Shown: piece after piece, positions 25,795-34,105 of the stretch
How the letters are laid out: each line of letters begins with the position of its first letter
Numbering within the stretch: position 1 is the stretch's first letter
Assembly: GCF_900618535.1 (NCBI RefSeq)
Contig: NZ_UYJA01000001.1
Coordinates: 62,001 to 126,000, forward strand
Reading direction: 5' to 3'
Length of the DNA: 64,000 nucleotides
Source of the DNA: Pseudomonas bubulae
GTDB lineage: Bacteria > Pseudomonadota > Gammaproteobacteria > Pseudomonadales > Pseudomonadaceae
Notes under the pieces: model-generated
The model's input: the letters and a program-made list of their open reading frames with translations, nothing else
What the model was told of the DNA's origin: nothing
Database searches by the model: none
Program-made: the position numbers and the translations under genes

Positions 25795-27360
25795 TTGCAA
25801 AACCCTGCCGAAACACCTGAACAATCCACTGGCTGGCCCCGTCGTCACGTCCTCAAAGCGGGCGCCCTAGCCGTGGGTGCCGGGCTGCTGGGGCGTTTTG
25901 CCAATGCCGCTGAAGGCACCGCCATTTCGCCCGCCGAGTACCTGGCAATGGATGCCACCGACATGGCCCGCGCCGTACAAAAGGGCGAACTCAGCCCGCA
26001 CGCTCTGCTGGCAGCGGCCATGGCCCGCTGTGATGCCGTCAACCCCAAGGTCAATGCCGTCAATATGCGCCATGACGACTACGCCCAGGCACTGCTCAAG
26101 GCCCGCAGTGCCAGCGGGACTGCGAATACCGGCGCACTGGCCGGGGTGCCGATCCTGATCAAGGACCTCAACACCTACCTGCAAGGTACCCGCACCACCA
26201 ATGGCAGCAGGTTGTACAAGGACGCGCCACCAGCGCCCCACACCAGTACCCTGATTGACCGTTATCAGGCAGCCGGGGCCGTGCCGTTTGGCAAGACCAC
26301 CTGCCCGGAATTCGGCCTGACCACCACCACCGAATCCCTGCTGTGGGGCCAGACCCGCAACCCCTGGAACCTGGCCAAAAGCGCCGGCGGCTCGTCCGGC
26401 GGAGCTGCTTCGGCGGTTGCCGCAGGTATTGTGCCGGTGGCCCATGCCACCGACGGCGGCGGCTCGATCCGCATTCCGGCGTCTTATTGCGGGCTGGTCG
26501 GGCTCAAGCCGACGCGTTACCGCACACCAAGCGGCCCGGGCAAGTACGAGGGCTGGTTCGGGGCCAGCGTGGGCAACGTTGTGTCGCGCAATATGCGCGA
26601 TATGGCGCTGTTTATGGACGTGGGGCAGGGACATGAGGCGGGCAGCCCGTATTGGGCAAAACCGCTGGTACGTCCTTACGTTGAAGAGCTGCGCACTGCA
26701 CCGGGCCGTCTGCGTATCGGTGTGGTGCGTGACTCGTTGACCGGCTCGCCGCTGGACCCGGCGGTGGTCAGGGTGCTGGACGACACTGCCAAACGCCTGG
26801 CCGCCCAGGGCCATGAAGTTGAAGAATTGCGCCTGAGCATCGACCCACGGCAGTTGTTCGGAGCCCACGGCTCGGTGGTTGGCGATGCCTTGCTGACCAT
26901 GGTGCACGATCGCGAGCAAGTGCTGGGGCGTAGCGCCACGGCCGATGACTATGAACGCATCACCCAGGTGGTACTGGGCAATGCCCAAAAAGTCACTGGA
27001 GAGGGTCTGTACCGGGCGCGGCAGTCGTTCGAAAGTATTGGCGGTTATATGGAAGAGCAGTTCCAGAAGTACGACGTGATCCTGTCGCCGGTAACGGCCA
27101 ACATTACCCCGGACCTGGGCCTGCTGAGCCTGAACCAGCCGTGGGACAGCTATGCCCACAACGCCATGGGCAGCGCGGCCTTTACCGTGTTGGCCAACGT
27201 CAGCGGGCAGCCGGCGCTGTCGTTGCCGGTGGGCATGAGCGACAACGGCCTGCCCATCGGCATGATGTTCACCGCGCCATTGGGCGGTGAAGACGTGTTG
27301 CTGCGTTTGGGCGCGCAGATCGAGCAGGATCGGCCTTTTGCGAAGTTGCCGGTGGTTTAA
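25795..27360 (+). CDS. Amidase-signature hydrolase with twin-arginine signal
   Basis: A 521-residue amidase-signature enzyme. The Ser-cisSer-Lys triad is visible as Lys123 (ILIKDLNTY), Ser200 (AGGSSGGAAS) and Ser224 (DGGGSIRIPAS). The N-terminus carries a twin-arginine motif followed by a hydrophobic stretch (PRRHVLKAGALAVGAGLLGRFANA), predicting Tat export to the periplasm. TTG at 25795 is the start, with GGAG 7 bases upstream. It resembles 6-aminohexanoate-cyclic-dimer hydrolase/aryl amidase-type enzymes. In this setting an amide of a steroid acid is a possible substrate; this is inference, not shown by the sequence. Confidence 0.88.
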   Translation: MQNPAETPEQSTGWPRRHVLKAGALAVGAGLLGRFANAAEGTAISPAEYLAMDATDMARAVQKGELSPHALLAAAMARCDAVNPKVNAVNMRHDDYAQALLKARSASGTANTGALAGVPILIKDLNTYLQGTRTTNGSRLYKDAPPAPHTSTLIDRYQAAGAVPFGKTTCPEFGLTTTTESLLWGQTRNPWNLAKSAGGSSGGAASAVAAGIVPVAHATDGGGSIRIPASYCGLVGLKPTRYRTPSGPGKYEGWFGASVGNVVSRNMRDMALFMDVGQGHEAGSPYWAKPLVRPYVEELRTAPGRLRIGVVRDSLTGSPLDPAVVRVLDDTAKRLAAQGHEVEELRLSIDPRQLFGAHGSVVGDALLTMVHDREQVLGRSATADDYERITQVVLGNAQKVTGEGLYRARQSFESIGGYMEEQFQKYDVILSPVTANITPDLGLLSLNQPWDSYAHNAMGSAAFTVLANVSGQPALSLPVGMSDNGLPIGMMFTAPLGGEDVLLRLGAQIEQDRPFAKLPVV

Positions 27361-27423
27361 AAAGCGCCCTGACCCTCTCCCTCAGGTAGAGGGGATTGAT
27401 TGGCGTTTACCCTGCGGCTAGCT

Positions 27424-27444
27424 CCCTCTGCCTTTGGCAGAGGG
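27424..27444. repeat. Hairpin CCCTCTGCC-TTT-GGCAGAGGG
   Basis: A perfect 9-bp stem with a 3-base loop, preceded by a weaker CCCTCT/AGAGGG pair at about 27373-27392. It lies in the 227-bp space between the amidase and HsaA-like genes. It is a common intergenic repeat form in pseudomonads; a related sequence is at 35712-35744. Confidence 0.65.
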
Positions 27445-27587
27445 TTGGGGTGAGGGCCAGCCTTCACCCGATATCCCGATATCCCGACTAGTCCGCTTTG
27501 ACGATGATCCACAACCCCGCTGGCGGGATTATTCGTCACACACCGCCCGCGCATTCGCGCAGCGAGAGACTGACGGAGAACACACGG

Positions 27588-28775
27588 ATGGATCAGATAC
27601 GAGAGAAAAGTCCGATTGAGCTTGAGCTGCTGCAACGCGCGCGCAATTTGATACCTGCGCTTAAAAGCCGTTCAGCCCAGGCGGACAAGGACTGCAAGCT
27701 ACCTGACGAAACCGTTCGCGAAATGCAGGAAGCCGGGCTGTTTCGTGCCCTGCAACCGAAAAAGTGGGGCGGCCATGAAATCGACTTGCGCACCTTTTTT
27801 GAAATCCAGATGACCCTGGCGGAAGGCTGCATGTCCACCGCCTGGGTTTATGGCGTAGTGGGTGTGCATCCGTGGCAACTGGCGCGTTACCCGGTAGAGG
27901 CGCAGCGTGATGTGTGGGGCGAGGACAGCTCGGTGCTGGTGGCCTCGACCTATATGCCCGTGGCCAAGGTCACGCCGGTCAAGGGCGGCTATCAGGTCAG
28001 CGGGCGCTGGGGCTTCTCCAGTGGCAGCCAGCATGCGCAGTGGTGTCTGCTTGGCGGCATCGTGCCGCAAGATGAAACCGGCCCTACCGAACACGGCACC
28101 TTCCTGATCCCGGCCAGCGACTACCGTATCGAGCAGAACTGGGACGTGTTGGGGCTGCGCGGCAGCGGCAGCCACGATATCGTCGTTGAAGACGCTTTTG
28201 TTCCGGCCCATCGAGTACAGCGCACCAACAATTACGGCATCGAAGCCACACCGGGGCGGCTGGTCAACACCAACCCGATGTACGCCATCCCGTTTGCCCA
28301 GGTGTTTGCCCGTGCCGTCTCTACCTCGGCCCTCGGCGCCCTGCAAGGCGCGATCAACGAGTTCCGTGACAACGCGGCCAAGCACATCGGCAAGCATGGC
28401 GCCAAAACCGCCGAAGACCCGGCCGCCCAGGCTGCCGTGGCCGAAGCCATCATCACCGTCGACTCGCTCAAACTGGTGCTGATGCGCAACTACGCCAACC
28501 TGATGGCGCTGGCCGCCGCCGGGGAATACCCGGATGTGGAAACCCGCTTGCTGTATCGCTACCAGTCTTCCCATGTGACCAATGTGTGCGCCGACCGGGT
28601 CAGTGACCTGCTGCGCTGCATGGCCGCATCGGGCTTGTACAACACCAACCCGGTGGCGCGCTTCTTCCGTGACCTGCATCAGGCTCGCGGGCATATCGCC
28701 AATAACGAGGCGGCTTACCGGCGCAGTTACGGCCTGGTGCAATTGGGCCTGCCCAACGCGGATCCGTTTGTGTGA
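27588..28775 (+). CDS. Flavin-dependent monooxygenase oxygenase subunit, HsaA-like
   Basis: A 395-residue acyl-CoA-dehydrogenase-fold oxygenase, the same length as mycobacterial HsaA. HsaA hydroxylates the phenolic seco-steroid 3-HSA to a catechol using FADH2/FMNH2 from a separate reductase. Shared stretches include KLPDETVREM, LQPKKWGGHEID, STAWVYGVVGVHPWQLA, GRWGFSSGSQHAQW, GTFLIPASDYRI, WDVLGLRGSGSHDIVVEDAFVPAHRV and the C-terminal LGLPNADPFV. The ATG at 27588 has GGAG 9 bases upstream. The matching reductase is the MarR-fused gene at 23112-24092. Phenol or indole hydroxylases of the same fold are the main alternative. Confidence 0.88.
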   Translation: MDQIREKSPIELELLQRARNLIPALKSRSAQADKDCKLPDETVREMQEAGLFRALQPKKWGGHEIDLRTFFEIQMTLAEGCMSTAWVYGVVGVHPWQLARYPVEAQRDVWGEDSSVLVASTYMPVAKVTPVKGGYQVSGRWGFSSGSQHAQWCLLGGIVPQDETGPTEHGTFLIPASDYRIEQNWDVLGLRGSGSHDIVVEDAFVPAHRVQRTNNYGIEATPGRLVNTNPMYAIPFAQVFARAVSTSALGALQGAINEFRDNAAKHIGKHGAKTAEDPAAQAAVAEAIITVDSLKLVLMRNYANLMALAAAGEYPDVETRLLYRYQSSHVTNVCADRVSDLLRCMAASGLYNTNPVARFFRDLHQARGHIANNEAAYRRSYGLVQLGLPNADPFV

Positions 28776-28831
28776 TCGGCTGATCTACATCCGGCAAAAC
28801 ACCTCTGACCTCAGCGCAAGGCATAACAATA

Positions 28832-30577
28832 ATGACGGCTCACGATCAGTCTCAGTCCAGCTATGACGTAATTGTTGTCGGCTCCGGCGCCGGCGCCATG
28901 ACCTCAGCCCTGTTTGCGGCTGATCAGGGCCTGTCGGTCCTGATTGTCGAAAAAAGCGATAAATACGGTGGCACTTCGGCGATTTCCGGTGGCGGTATCT
29001 GGATCCCCAACAACCACTACTTTGCCGCGCTCGGCGGGCAGGACAGCCCCGAGCTGTCGATGCAGTACCTCAAGGCGGCCACCGGCGAGCATGGCGACCC
29101 GGTGCGCCTGAAGGCGTATCTGGATCACGCCGCGCCGATGATCAAAAAGCTCACTGCCAACAGCCACGTGCGTTATGCGGTGGCCGACAAATACCCCGAT
29201 TACTACCCGCAACTGCCCGGCGCCTTGCCGGGTGGTCGCACCCTGGACCCGGAGCTGTTCGACACCAGCCTGCTGGCCGAAGAACTGCCCAACCTGCGCA
29301 AGCCTTCACCCTCCACCCTGTTGATGGGGCGCATTGCCTGGACGGCCCGCGACGCGCACAAGGCCATGGCGCGCAGCTTTGGCTGGCAATGGCTGATCTT
29401 CAAGTTGATGGCGCGCTACAAGCTCGACTTCAAATGGCGGCGCAAAAGCAAGTACGACCGCCGCGCTGCGTTGGGCAGTTCGCTGGTGGCGTCGTTGCGT
29501 CGTTCACTGATGGACCGCAACGTGCCGCTGTGGCTCAACACCGACTTTCAGGATGTGGTGCTCGACGGTGACCGGGTGTGCGGCATCAAGGTCGCCACCG
29601 GCGGCAAGGTGCTTGAACTCAAGGCCCGTCGCGCCGTGATTTTCGGCTCTGGCGGTTTCGAACAGAACCAGACGCTGCGTGAGAAGTTCCTGCCGCAGCC
29701 GACCCGTGCCAGCTGGAGCGCCACGCCACCGGGCAACAATACCGGGGCAGCGCTTGAGGCCGGCATGCACATTGGCGCGGCCACCGCGCTGATGGACTGG
29801 GCCTGGTGGGCACCGACCATTGCCGTACCCGGCGAAGAAAAACCCCGCGGGGTGTTTGCCGAACGGGCGTTCCCGGGGGCTATTGTGGTCAACAGCCTGG
29901 GTCAGCGCTTCGTCAACGAAGCGGCGCCGTACCTGGAATTCGTCGACGCCATGTATCAGGACAATCGCAAGACTGATGGCCGATCAGTGCCTTCGTGGGT
30001 GATCTTCGACGGGCACTTTCGCTTCCACTACGCCATGGGCCCGTTGATGCCGGCCCAGGTGATGCCCGACAGCCGGCTGCGCAAGGAGTGGCTCAACACC
30101 GTGTACTGGAAGGCCGACAGCCTTGAAGCCCTGGCCATGCAGATCGGCGTGGATGCGCAGGGGCTGGACAGCACCGTGCAGAAGGTCAATGGCTACGCCC
30201 AAACGGGTGTCGACCTGGACTTCGATCGCGGCGGCAACGTCTTCGATCGCTACTACGGCGACAGTAATATCAAACCCAACCCGTGCCTGGCGCCGTTGCG
30301 CAAGGGGCCGTACTACGCCATGCGCCTGGATGCCGGTGATATCGGTACCAAGGGCGGGTTACTGACCAACCAGCATGCCCAGGTGGTGCGTGAGGACGGC
30401 CAGCCGATCCCCGGCCTGTATGCGATCGGCAATTGCTCGGCATCGGTGATGGGCACCAGCTACCCGGGCGCCGGTGGCACCCTGGGCCCGGCCATGACCT
30501 TTGGTTATATCGCCGCCAATCATATCGCCAGCAGCGTGCCGGCTACGGCCAGCAGCAAGGTGCGGGCACTGTCATGA
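28832..30577 (+). CDS. 3-ketosteroid delta-1-dehydrogenase-like flavoprotein
   Basis: A 581-residue FAD enzyme of the KstD/fumarate-reductase flavoprotein type. The dinucleotide-binding motif is VVGSGAGAMTSALFAADQGLSVLIVEKSDKYGG (from residue 15), and SGGGIWIPNN follows. The C-terminus GNCSASVMGTSYPGAGGTLGPAMTFGYIAANHI is characteristic of KstD, in which this region holds an active-site Tyr and Gly. KstD introduces the C1-C2 double bond into ring A, one of two reactions that open ring B. It overlaps the next gene start (ATGA), so translation is probably coupled. Substrate is inferred from family and neighbours. Confidence 0.88.
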   Translation: MTAHDQSQSSYDVIVVGSGAGAMTSALFAADQGLSVLIVEKSDKYGGTSAISGGGIWIPNNHYFAALGGQDSPELSMQYLKAATGEHGDPVRLKAYLDHAAPMIKKLTANSHVRYAVADKYPDYYPQLPGALPGGRTLDPELFDTSLLAEELPNLRKPSPSTLLMGRIAWTARDAHKAMARSFGWQWLIFKLMARYKLDFKWRRKSKYDRRAALGSSLVASLRRSLMDRNVPLWLNTDFQDVVLDGDRVCGIKVATGGKVLELKARRAVIFGSGGFEQNQTLREKFLPQPTRASWSATPPGNNTGAALEAGMHIGAATALMDWAWWAPTIAVPGEEKPRGVFAERAFPGAIVVNSLGQRFVNEAAPYLEFVDAMYQDNRKTDGRSVPSWVIFDGHFRFHYAMGPLMPAQVMPDSRLRKEWLNTVYWKADSLEALAMQIGVDAQGLDSTVQKVNGYAQTGVDLDFDRGGNVFDRYYGDSNIKPNPCLAPLRKGPYYAMRLDAGDIGTKGGLLTNQHAQVVREDGQPIPGLYAIGNCSASVMGTSYPGAGGTLGPAMTFGYIAANHIASSVPATASSKVRALS

Positions 30578-32295
30578 GCCGAGCGCAGCATACGTCCAGC
30601 AACAGCAAAATTCTCGCGCCCTTGCAGGCCGAGCGCCTGAGTGCAGGGGACTGGCATGACACCTGTGACGTGCTGGTCATCGGTTGGGGGGCGGCGGGTG
30701 CCTGCGCCGCACTGGAGGCCAGCAGCAATGGCGCCAGGGTGATCGTGGCCGACCGCTTTACCGGCGGCGGCGCCAGTGCCAAAAGCGGTGGTGTGGTTTA
30801 CGCCGGTGGCGGCACCCGGCATCAACAGGCCGCGGGTTACACCGACAGCACCCAAGCGATGTTTGACTACCTCAAGCACGAAACCCAAGGCGTGGTCAGC
30901 GACGCAACCCTGCAAAAATTCTGCGATGACAGTGTCAGCAATCTTGACTGGCTTGAAAGCCACGGCGCGCGTTATGCCCATAGCGTGCCGCCGGGAGGGA
31001 AGACCTCATACCCGTCCGATGGCCATTTTTTGTATTACTCGGGCAATGAGCTGGTGCCTTCCCATGCTGGCACCCGGCCACCGGCCCCCCGCGGCCATCG
31101 TACGGTGGGCAAGGGCCAGTGTGGCGCGGTGCTGTATGGACATCTCAAAGCCGCGTGTCTGCGGGCCGGGGTGCAACCGCTGTTGCAATCGGCGGCACGT
31201 CGGCTGGTGGTGGATGCCAGCGGGCGGGTGGTGGGTGCCGAGTTCTGGCGCCTGCCCCAGGGCCGCCGCGAAGCGCGCTTGCATGCACGCCTGGCGGCAC
31301 GGGCCGAGCGCCTGCAAAACTTCGCCCCCGGTTACTGCGACCGCCTGCGCCTCAAAGTCAGCCAGTTGGAGCGTGACCATGGCCAGCCGTTGCTGATCCG
31401 GGCCCGGCGCGCGGTTATCCTCAGCACCGGGGGCTTTATCTTCAATCGCGGGCTGATTCGCGATCATGCGCCCAACTTCAGGCGCAATTTCAAGGTGGGC
31501 GCTACCGGTTGCGATGGCAGCGGTCTGCTGCTGGGGCAGTCGGTGGGGGCCCGAAGCGAGCGGTTGAGCCGGGTGTCGGCCTGGCGCTTTATCAACCCGC
31601 CACACTGCTGGCCCAAGGGCATTGTGGTCAACAGCAATGGCCAGCGTTTTTGCAACGAAGAAGTCTACGGCGCCACCCTTGGCCAGCCGCTGTGCGATGA
31701 GCAGGGCGGGCAGGCGTGGCTGGTGCTGGATGCGCGTTTGCGCAAACAGGCAATCCGTCAGGCGCTGTTCGGTGGCTATTGGTGGTTCCAGAGCCTGCCG
31801 GCACTGGCCTTGATGCTGCTCAAGGTGCGCAAGGGTGACAACCCGGACCGGTTGGCCAGCGTTTGCGGCATGCAGGCGGGGGAGCTGAGTGGTGCCCTGC
31901 GCGCTTACAACGCCGGTGCCCGGGGCGATGGGCCGGATGCCTTTGGCAAGTCTGAAGGCAGCCGCCAGGTGTTGGATAAGGGGCCGTTTTACGCTTGCGA
32001 TATCAGCGTCGGTAACCCGATCTTTCCGCTGGGGGCGCTGACCCTGGGCGGGCTTAAAGTTGATGAAAGCAACGGCGCTGTACTCGATACCGATGGCCAG
32101 CCGATTGCCGGCCTGTTCAGCGCCGGGCGCACCGCCATCGGTGTGGCGTCGCACCTGTACATCAGCGGCTTGTCCCTGGCCGACTGCGTGTTTTCGGGGC
32201 GGCGTGCCGGCCTTGCCGCCTCAGGCAGGAACGAGCCTGGCACAACAATCGCGAGCAGGCTCGCTCCCACAGACAGTGCAAGGGTGACCTTATGA
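30574..32295 (+). CDS. Second FAD-dependent steroid-type dehydrogenase
   Basis: A 573-residue flavoprotein with DVLVIGWGAAGACAALEASSNGARVIVADRF at residues 32-62 and the GASAKSGGVVYAGGGTRHQQ loop. The C-terminal FAD region is GLFSAGRTAIGVASHLYISGLSLADCVFSGRRAG. It belongs to the same superfamily as KstD but is more distant; delta-4(5alpha)-dehydrogenase (TesI-like) or fumarate-reductase-like activity is possible. The start overlaps the KstD stop. The last about 20 codons run through a REP element (32226-32270), so the C-terminus has been rewritten by repeat insertion. It ends 4 bp beyond the start of the following SDR gene. Confidence 0.82.
   Translation: MSRAQHTSSNSKILAPLQAERLSAGDWHDTCDVLVIGWGAAGACAALEASSNGARVIVADRFTGGGASAKSGGVVYAGGGTRHQQAAGYTDSTQAMFDYLKHETQGVVSDATLQKFCDDSVSNLDWLESHGARYAHSVPPGGKTSYPSDGHFLYYSGNELVPSHAGTRPPAPRGHRTVGKGQCGAVLYGHLKAACLRAGVQPLLQSAARRLVVDASGRVVGAEFWRLPQGRREARLHARLAARAERLQNFAPGYCDRLRLKVSQLERDHGQPLLIRARRAVILSTGGFIFNRGLIRDHAPNFRRNFKVGATGCDGSGLLLGQSVGARSERLSRVSAWRFINPPHCWPKGIVVNSNGQRFCNEEVYGATLGQPLCDEQGGQAWLVLDARLRKQAIRQALFGGYWWFQSLPALALMLLKVRKGDNPDRLASVCGMQAGELSGALRAYNAGARGDGPDAFGKSEGSRQVLDKGPFYACDISVGNPIFPLGALTLGGLKVDESNGAVLDTDGQPIAGLFSAGRTAIGVASHLYISGLSLADCVFSGRRAGLAASGRNEPGTTIASRLAPTDSARVTL
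32226..32270. repeat. REP element inside a coding 3' end
   Basis: CGCGAGCAGGCTCGCTCCCAC (right arm, 32250-32270, cited as one unit of the local REP family) with a degenerate left arm at 32226-32240 lies within the final codons of the FAD dehydrogenase. Confidence 0.75.
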
Positions 32296-33053
32296 GCGCA
32301 CGTGTTGCAGGCAAGGTGGCGTTGATTACCGGTGGGGCCAGTGGCGTGGGCAGGGCAACGGCGCTGCTGCTCGCCCGTGAAGGTGCCCGTGTGGTGATCA
32401 GCGATATCGATGTGGCAGGTGGCCTGGCCCTGGCTGAAGAGATCGGTGCGCAAGCATTGTTTATTGAGCATGACGCGGGCAGCGAAGCAGATTGGGCGCG
32501 GGTGATCGACACCGTTCGCGAGCACCACGGGCGGCTGGATATCCTGTTCAACAACGCCGGGATCCTGCTCAAGGGCGATATTGAAAATACCGCCTATAGT
32601 GATTGGCAACGGGTGCAGCGCATCAACTCCGACAGTGTCTTCCTGGGTTGTCGCGCCGCCATAAGCCTGATGAAGGAAAGCGAGGGCGGCTCCATTATCA
32701 ACATGTCTTCGATTGCGGCGGTGGCCGGACGCGATGATTACGTTGCCTACAGCGCCTCCAAAGGCGCCGTCGCTGCCCTGTCGCGTACCGTGGCGGTGTT
32801 GTGCCGCCGGCGCAAATACCGCATTCGCTGCAATTCCCTGCACCCTGACGGCATCCTCACACCGATGACCACCGCGAGCCTGCCCGCCGGGCTCGACCCG
32901 TGGAGCCTGACCATCGATGCCGACCCCATGGGACGCATGTGCCTGCCCGAAGATGTCGCCGCCAGCGTACTGTTTTTGGCCAGTGACGAGTCCCGCGCCA
33001 TCAGTGGTATCGAGCTGCGGATCGACAGCGGCCAGTTTGTGATGAGTATCTGA
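32292..33053 (+). CDS. SDR resembling 3beta/17beta-hydroxysteroid dehydrogenase
   Basis: A 253-residue short-chain dehydrogenase. It has GKVALITGGASGVGRA (nucleotide binding), FNNAGILLKGDIE, SVFLGCRAAISLMKESEGGSIINMSS, and the catalytic YSASKGAVAALSRTVAVLCRRRKYRIRCNSLHPDGILTPM. These stretches closely parallel the Comamonas testosteroni 3beta/17beta-hydroxysteroid dehydrogenase as remembered, which interconverts hydroxy- and ketosteroids with NAD(H). It overlaps the preceding gene by 4 bp, and one base separates its stop from the KshB-like gene start. It is one of the strongest pointers to a steroid pathway. The exact position oxidised is unknown. Confidence 0.88.
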   Translation: MSARVAGKVALITGGASGVGRATALLLAREGARVVISDIDVAGGLALAEEIGAQALFIEHDAGSEADWARVIDTVREHHGRLDILFNNAGILLKGDIENTAYSDWQRVQRINSDSVFLGCRAAISLMKESEGGSIINMSSIAAVAGRDDYVAYSASKGAVAALSRTVAVLCRRRKYRIRCNSLHPDGILTPMTTASLPAGLDPWSLTIDADPMGRMCLPEDVAASVLFLASDESRAISGIELRIDSGQFVMSI

Positions 33054-33054
33054 T

Positions 33055-34086
33055 ATGAGCCAACCGGCGTATTTCTCCCTGCGCGTAGCGCAAATTGTGA
33101 CTGAAACCGCGGACTCCCGTTCCCTGGTGTTCGATGTCCCTGCGGCCTTGCGTGAGCAGTTTACCTATAAGTCAGGGCAGTTTCTGACCCTGCGCGTGCC
33201 CTTTGAAGGCGGCTGGTTGCCGCGCTGTTATTCGCTCTCCAGCACCCCGCTGGAGGACGAGCCCCTGCGCGTCACCATCAAGCAAGTACGTGACGGTCGT
33301 GCCTCCAACTGGCTGTGTGAGCAGTTGCGTGAGGGCGACCAGCTGGAAGTGCTGGCGCCGGCCGGGGTATTTGTACCGCGGCATTTTGACAATGACTTTG
33401 TGCTGTTTGGCGGTGGTAGCGGGGTCACACCGGTGCTGTCGATCCTGCGATCGGCGCTGATTGCCGGCACAGGCCGGATCCTGCTGATTTACGCCAATCG
33501 CGATGAAGCGTCAGTGATCTTTGCCGCCGAGCTTAAAGCCCTGGCCAGCGCCTACCCGCAACGATTGCAAGTGATCCACTGGCTGGACTCGGTCCAGGGC
33601 ATACCGGCGGTGGCACAACTGGCGCAGATGGCACAGCCTTTTGTGCATGCCCAGGCTTATATCTGTGGCCCCGGCCCGTTTATGGATGCGGCCGTCAGCG
33701 CCTTGCACGACATCGGCATGGAGCACGGGCACATCCACGTCGAGCGTTTTGTCTCGCTGCCGGAAGAGGGCAGTGTGGCCGCTCCGGCACCGGTCAACAC
33801 CGATGTGATCGGCAGCCAGCTGTCGGTGCGCCTGGACGGGGAGGAGTACGAAGTGCCCTGTGCAGAAGGCGAAACCCTGCTCAATGCCATGCATCGCGCC
33901 GGCCTGAAACCGCCCAGCTCCTGCCTGGTGGGTTCCTGCGCAACCTGCATGTGTACGGTTGAGCGCGGCAGTGTCGAAATGCTGCGCAATGATGCCCTGG
34001 ACCCACAAGAACTCAATGACGGCTGGGTGCTGGCGTGCCAATCGGTGCCCAGCAGCGAACAGCTGCGCGTGTGCTTTCCCGAATAA
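33055..34086 (+). CDS. 3-ketosteroid 9alpha-hydroxylase reductase-like protein (KshB type)
   Basis: A 343-residue reductase with an FAD domain (LPRCYSLSSTP, the R-x-Y-S motif), an NAD domain (VLFGGGSGVTPVLSILRSAL, ICGPGPFMD) and a C-terminal plant-type [2Fe-2S] domain. The cluster ligands are Cys290, Cys295, Cys298 and Cys328. This order is that of KshB, PaaE and HmpX-like reductases. KshB passes electrons to the Rieske oxygenase KshA that hydroxylates steroid C9. No KshA-like Rieske gene is in the window, so the partner must be elsewhere. It is tightly packed after the HSD-like SDR. Confidence 0.87.
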   Translation: MSQPAYFSLRVAQIVTETADSRSLVFDVPAALREQFTYKSGQFLTLRVPFEGGWLPRCYSLSSTPLEDEPLRVTIKQVRDGRASNWLCEQLREGDQLEVLAPAGVFVPRHFDNDFVLFGGGSGVTPVLSILRSALIAGTGRILLIYANRDEASVIFAAELKALASAYPQRLQVIHWLDSVQGIPAVAQLAQMAQPFVHAQAYICGPGPFMDAAVSALHDIGMEHGHIHVERFVSLPEEGSVAAPAPVNTDVIGSQLSVRLDGEEYEVPCAEGETLLNAMHRAGLKPPSSCLVGSCATCMCTVERGSVEMLRNDALDPQELNDGWVLACQSVPSSEQLRVCFPE

Positions 34087-34105
34087 CCTGCCAGACGAGT
34101 GACCG

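Noticed and set aside
25867..27159. Open frame of 430 codons opposite the amidase gene
   Set aside because: Antisense shadow: the plus strand carries the amidase triad, and the antisense product has low-complexity composition and no domain.
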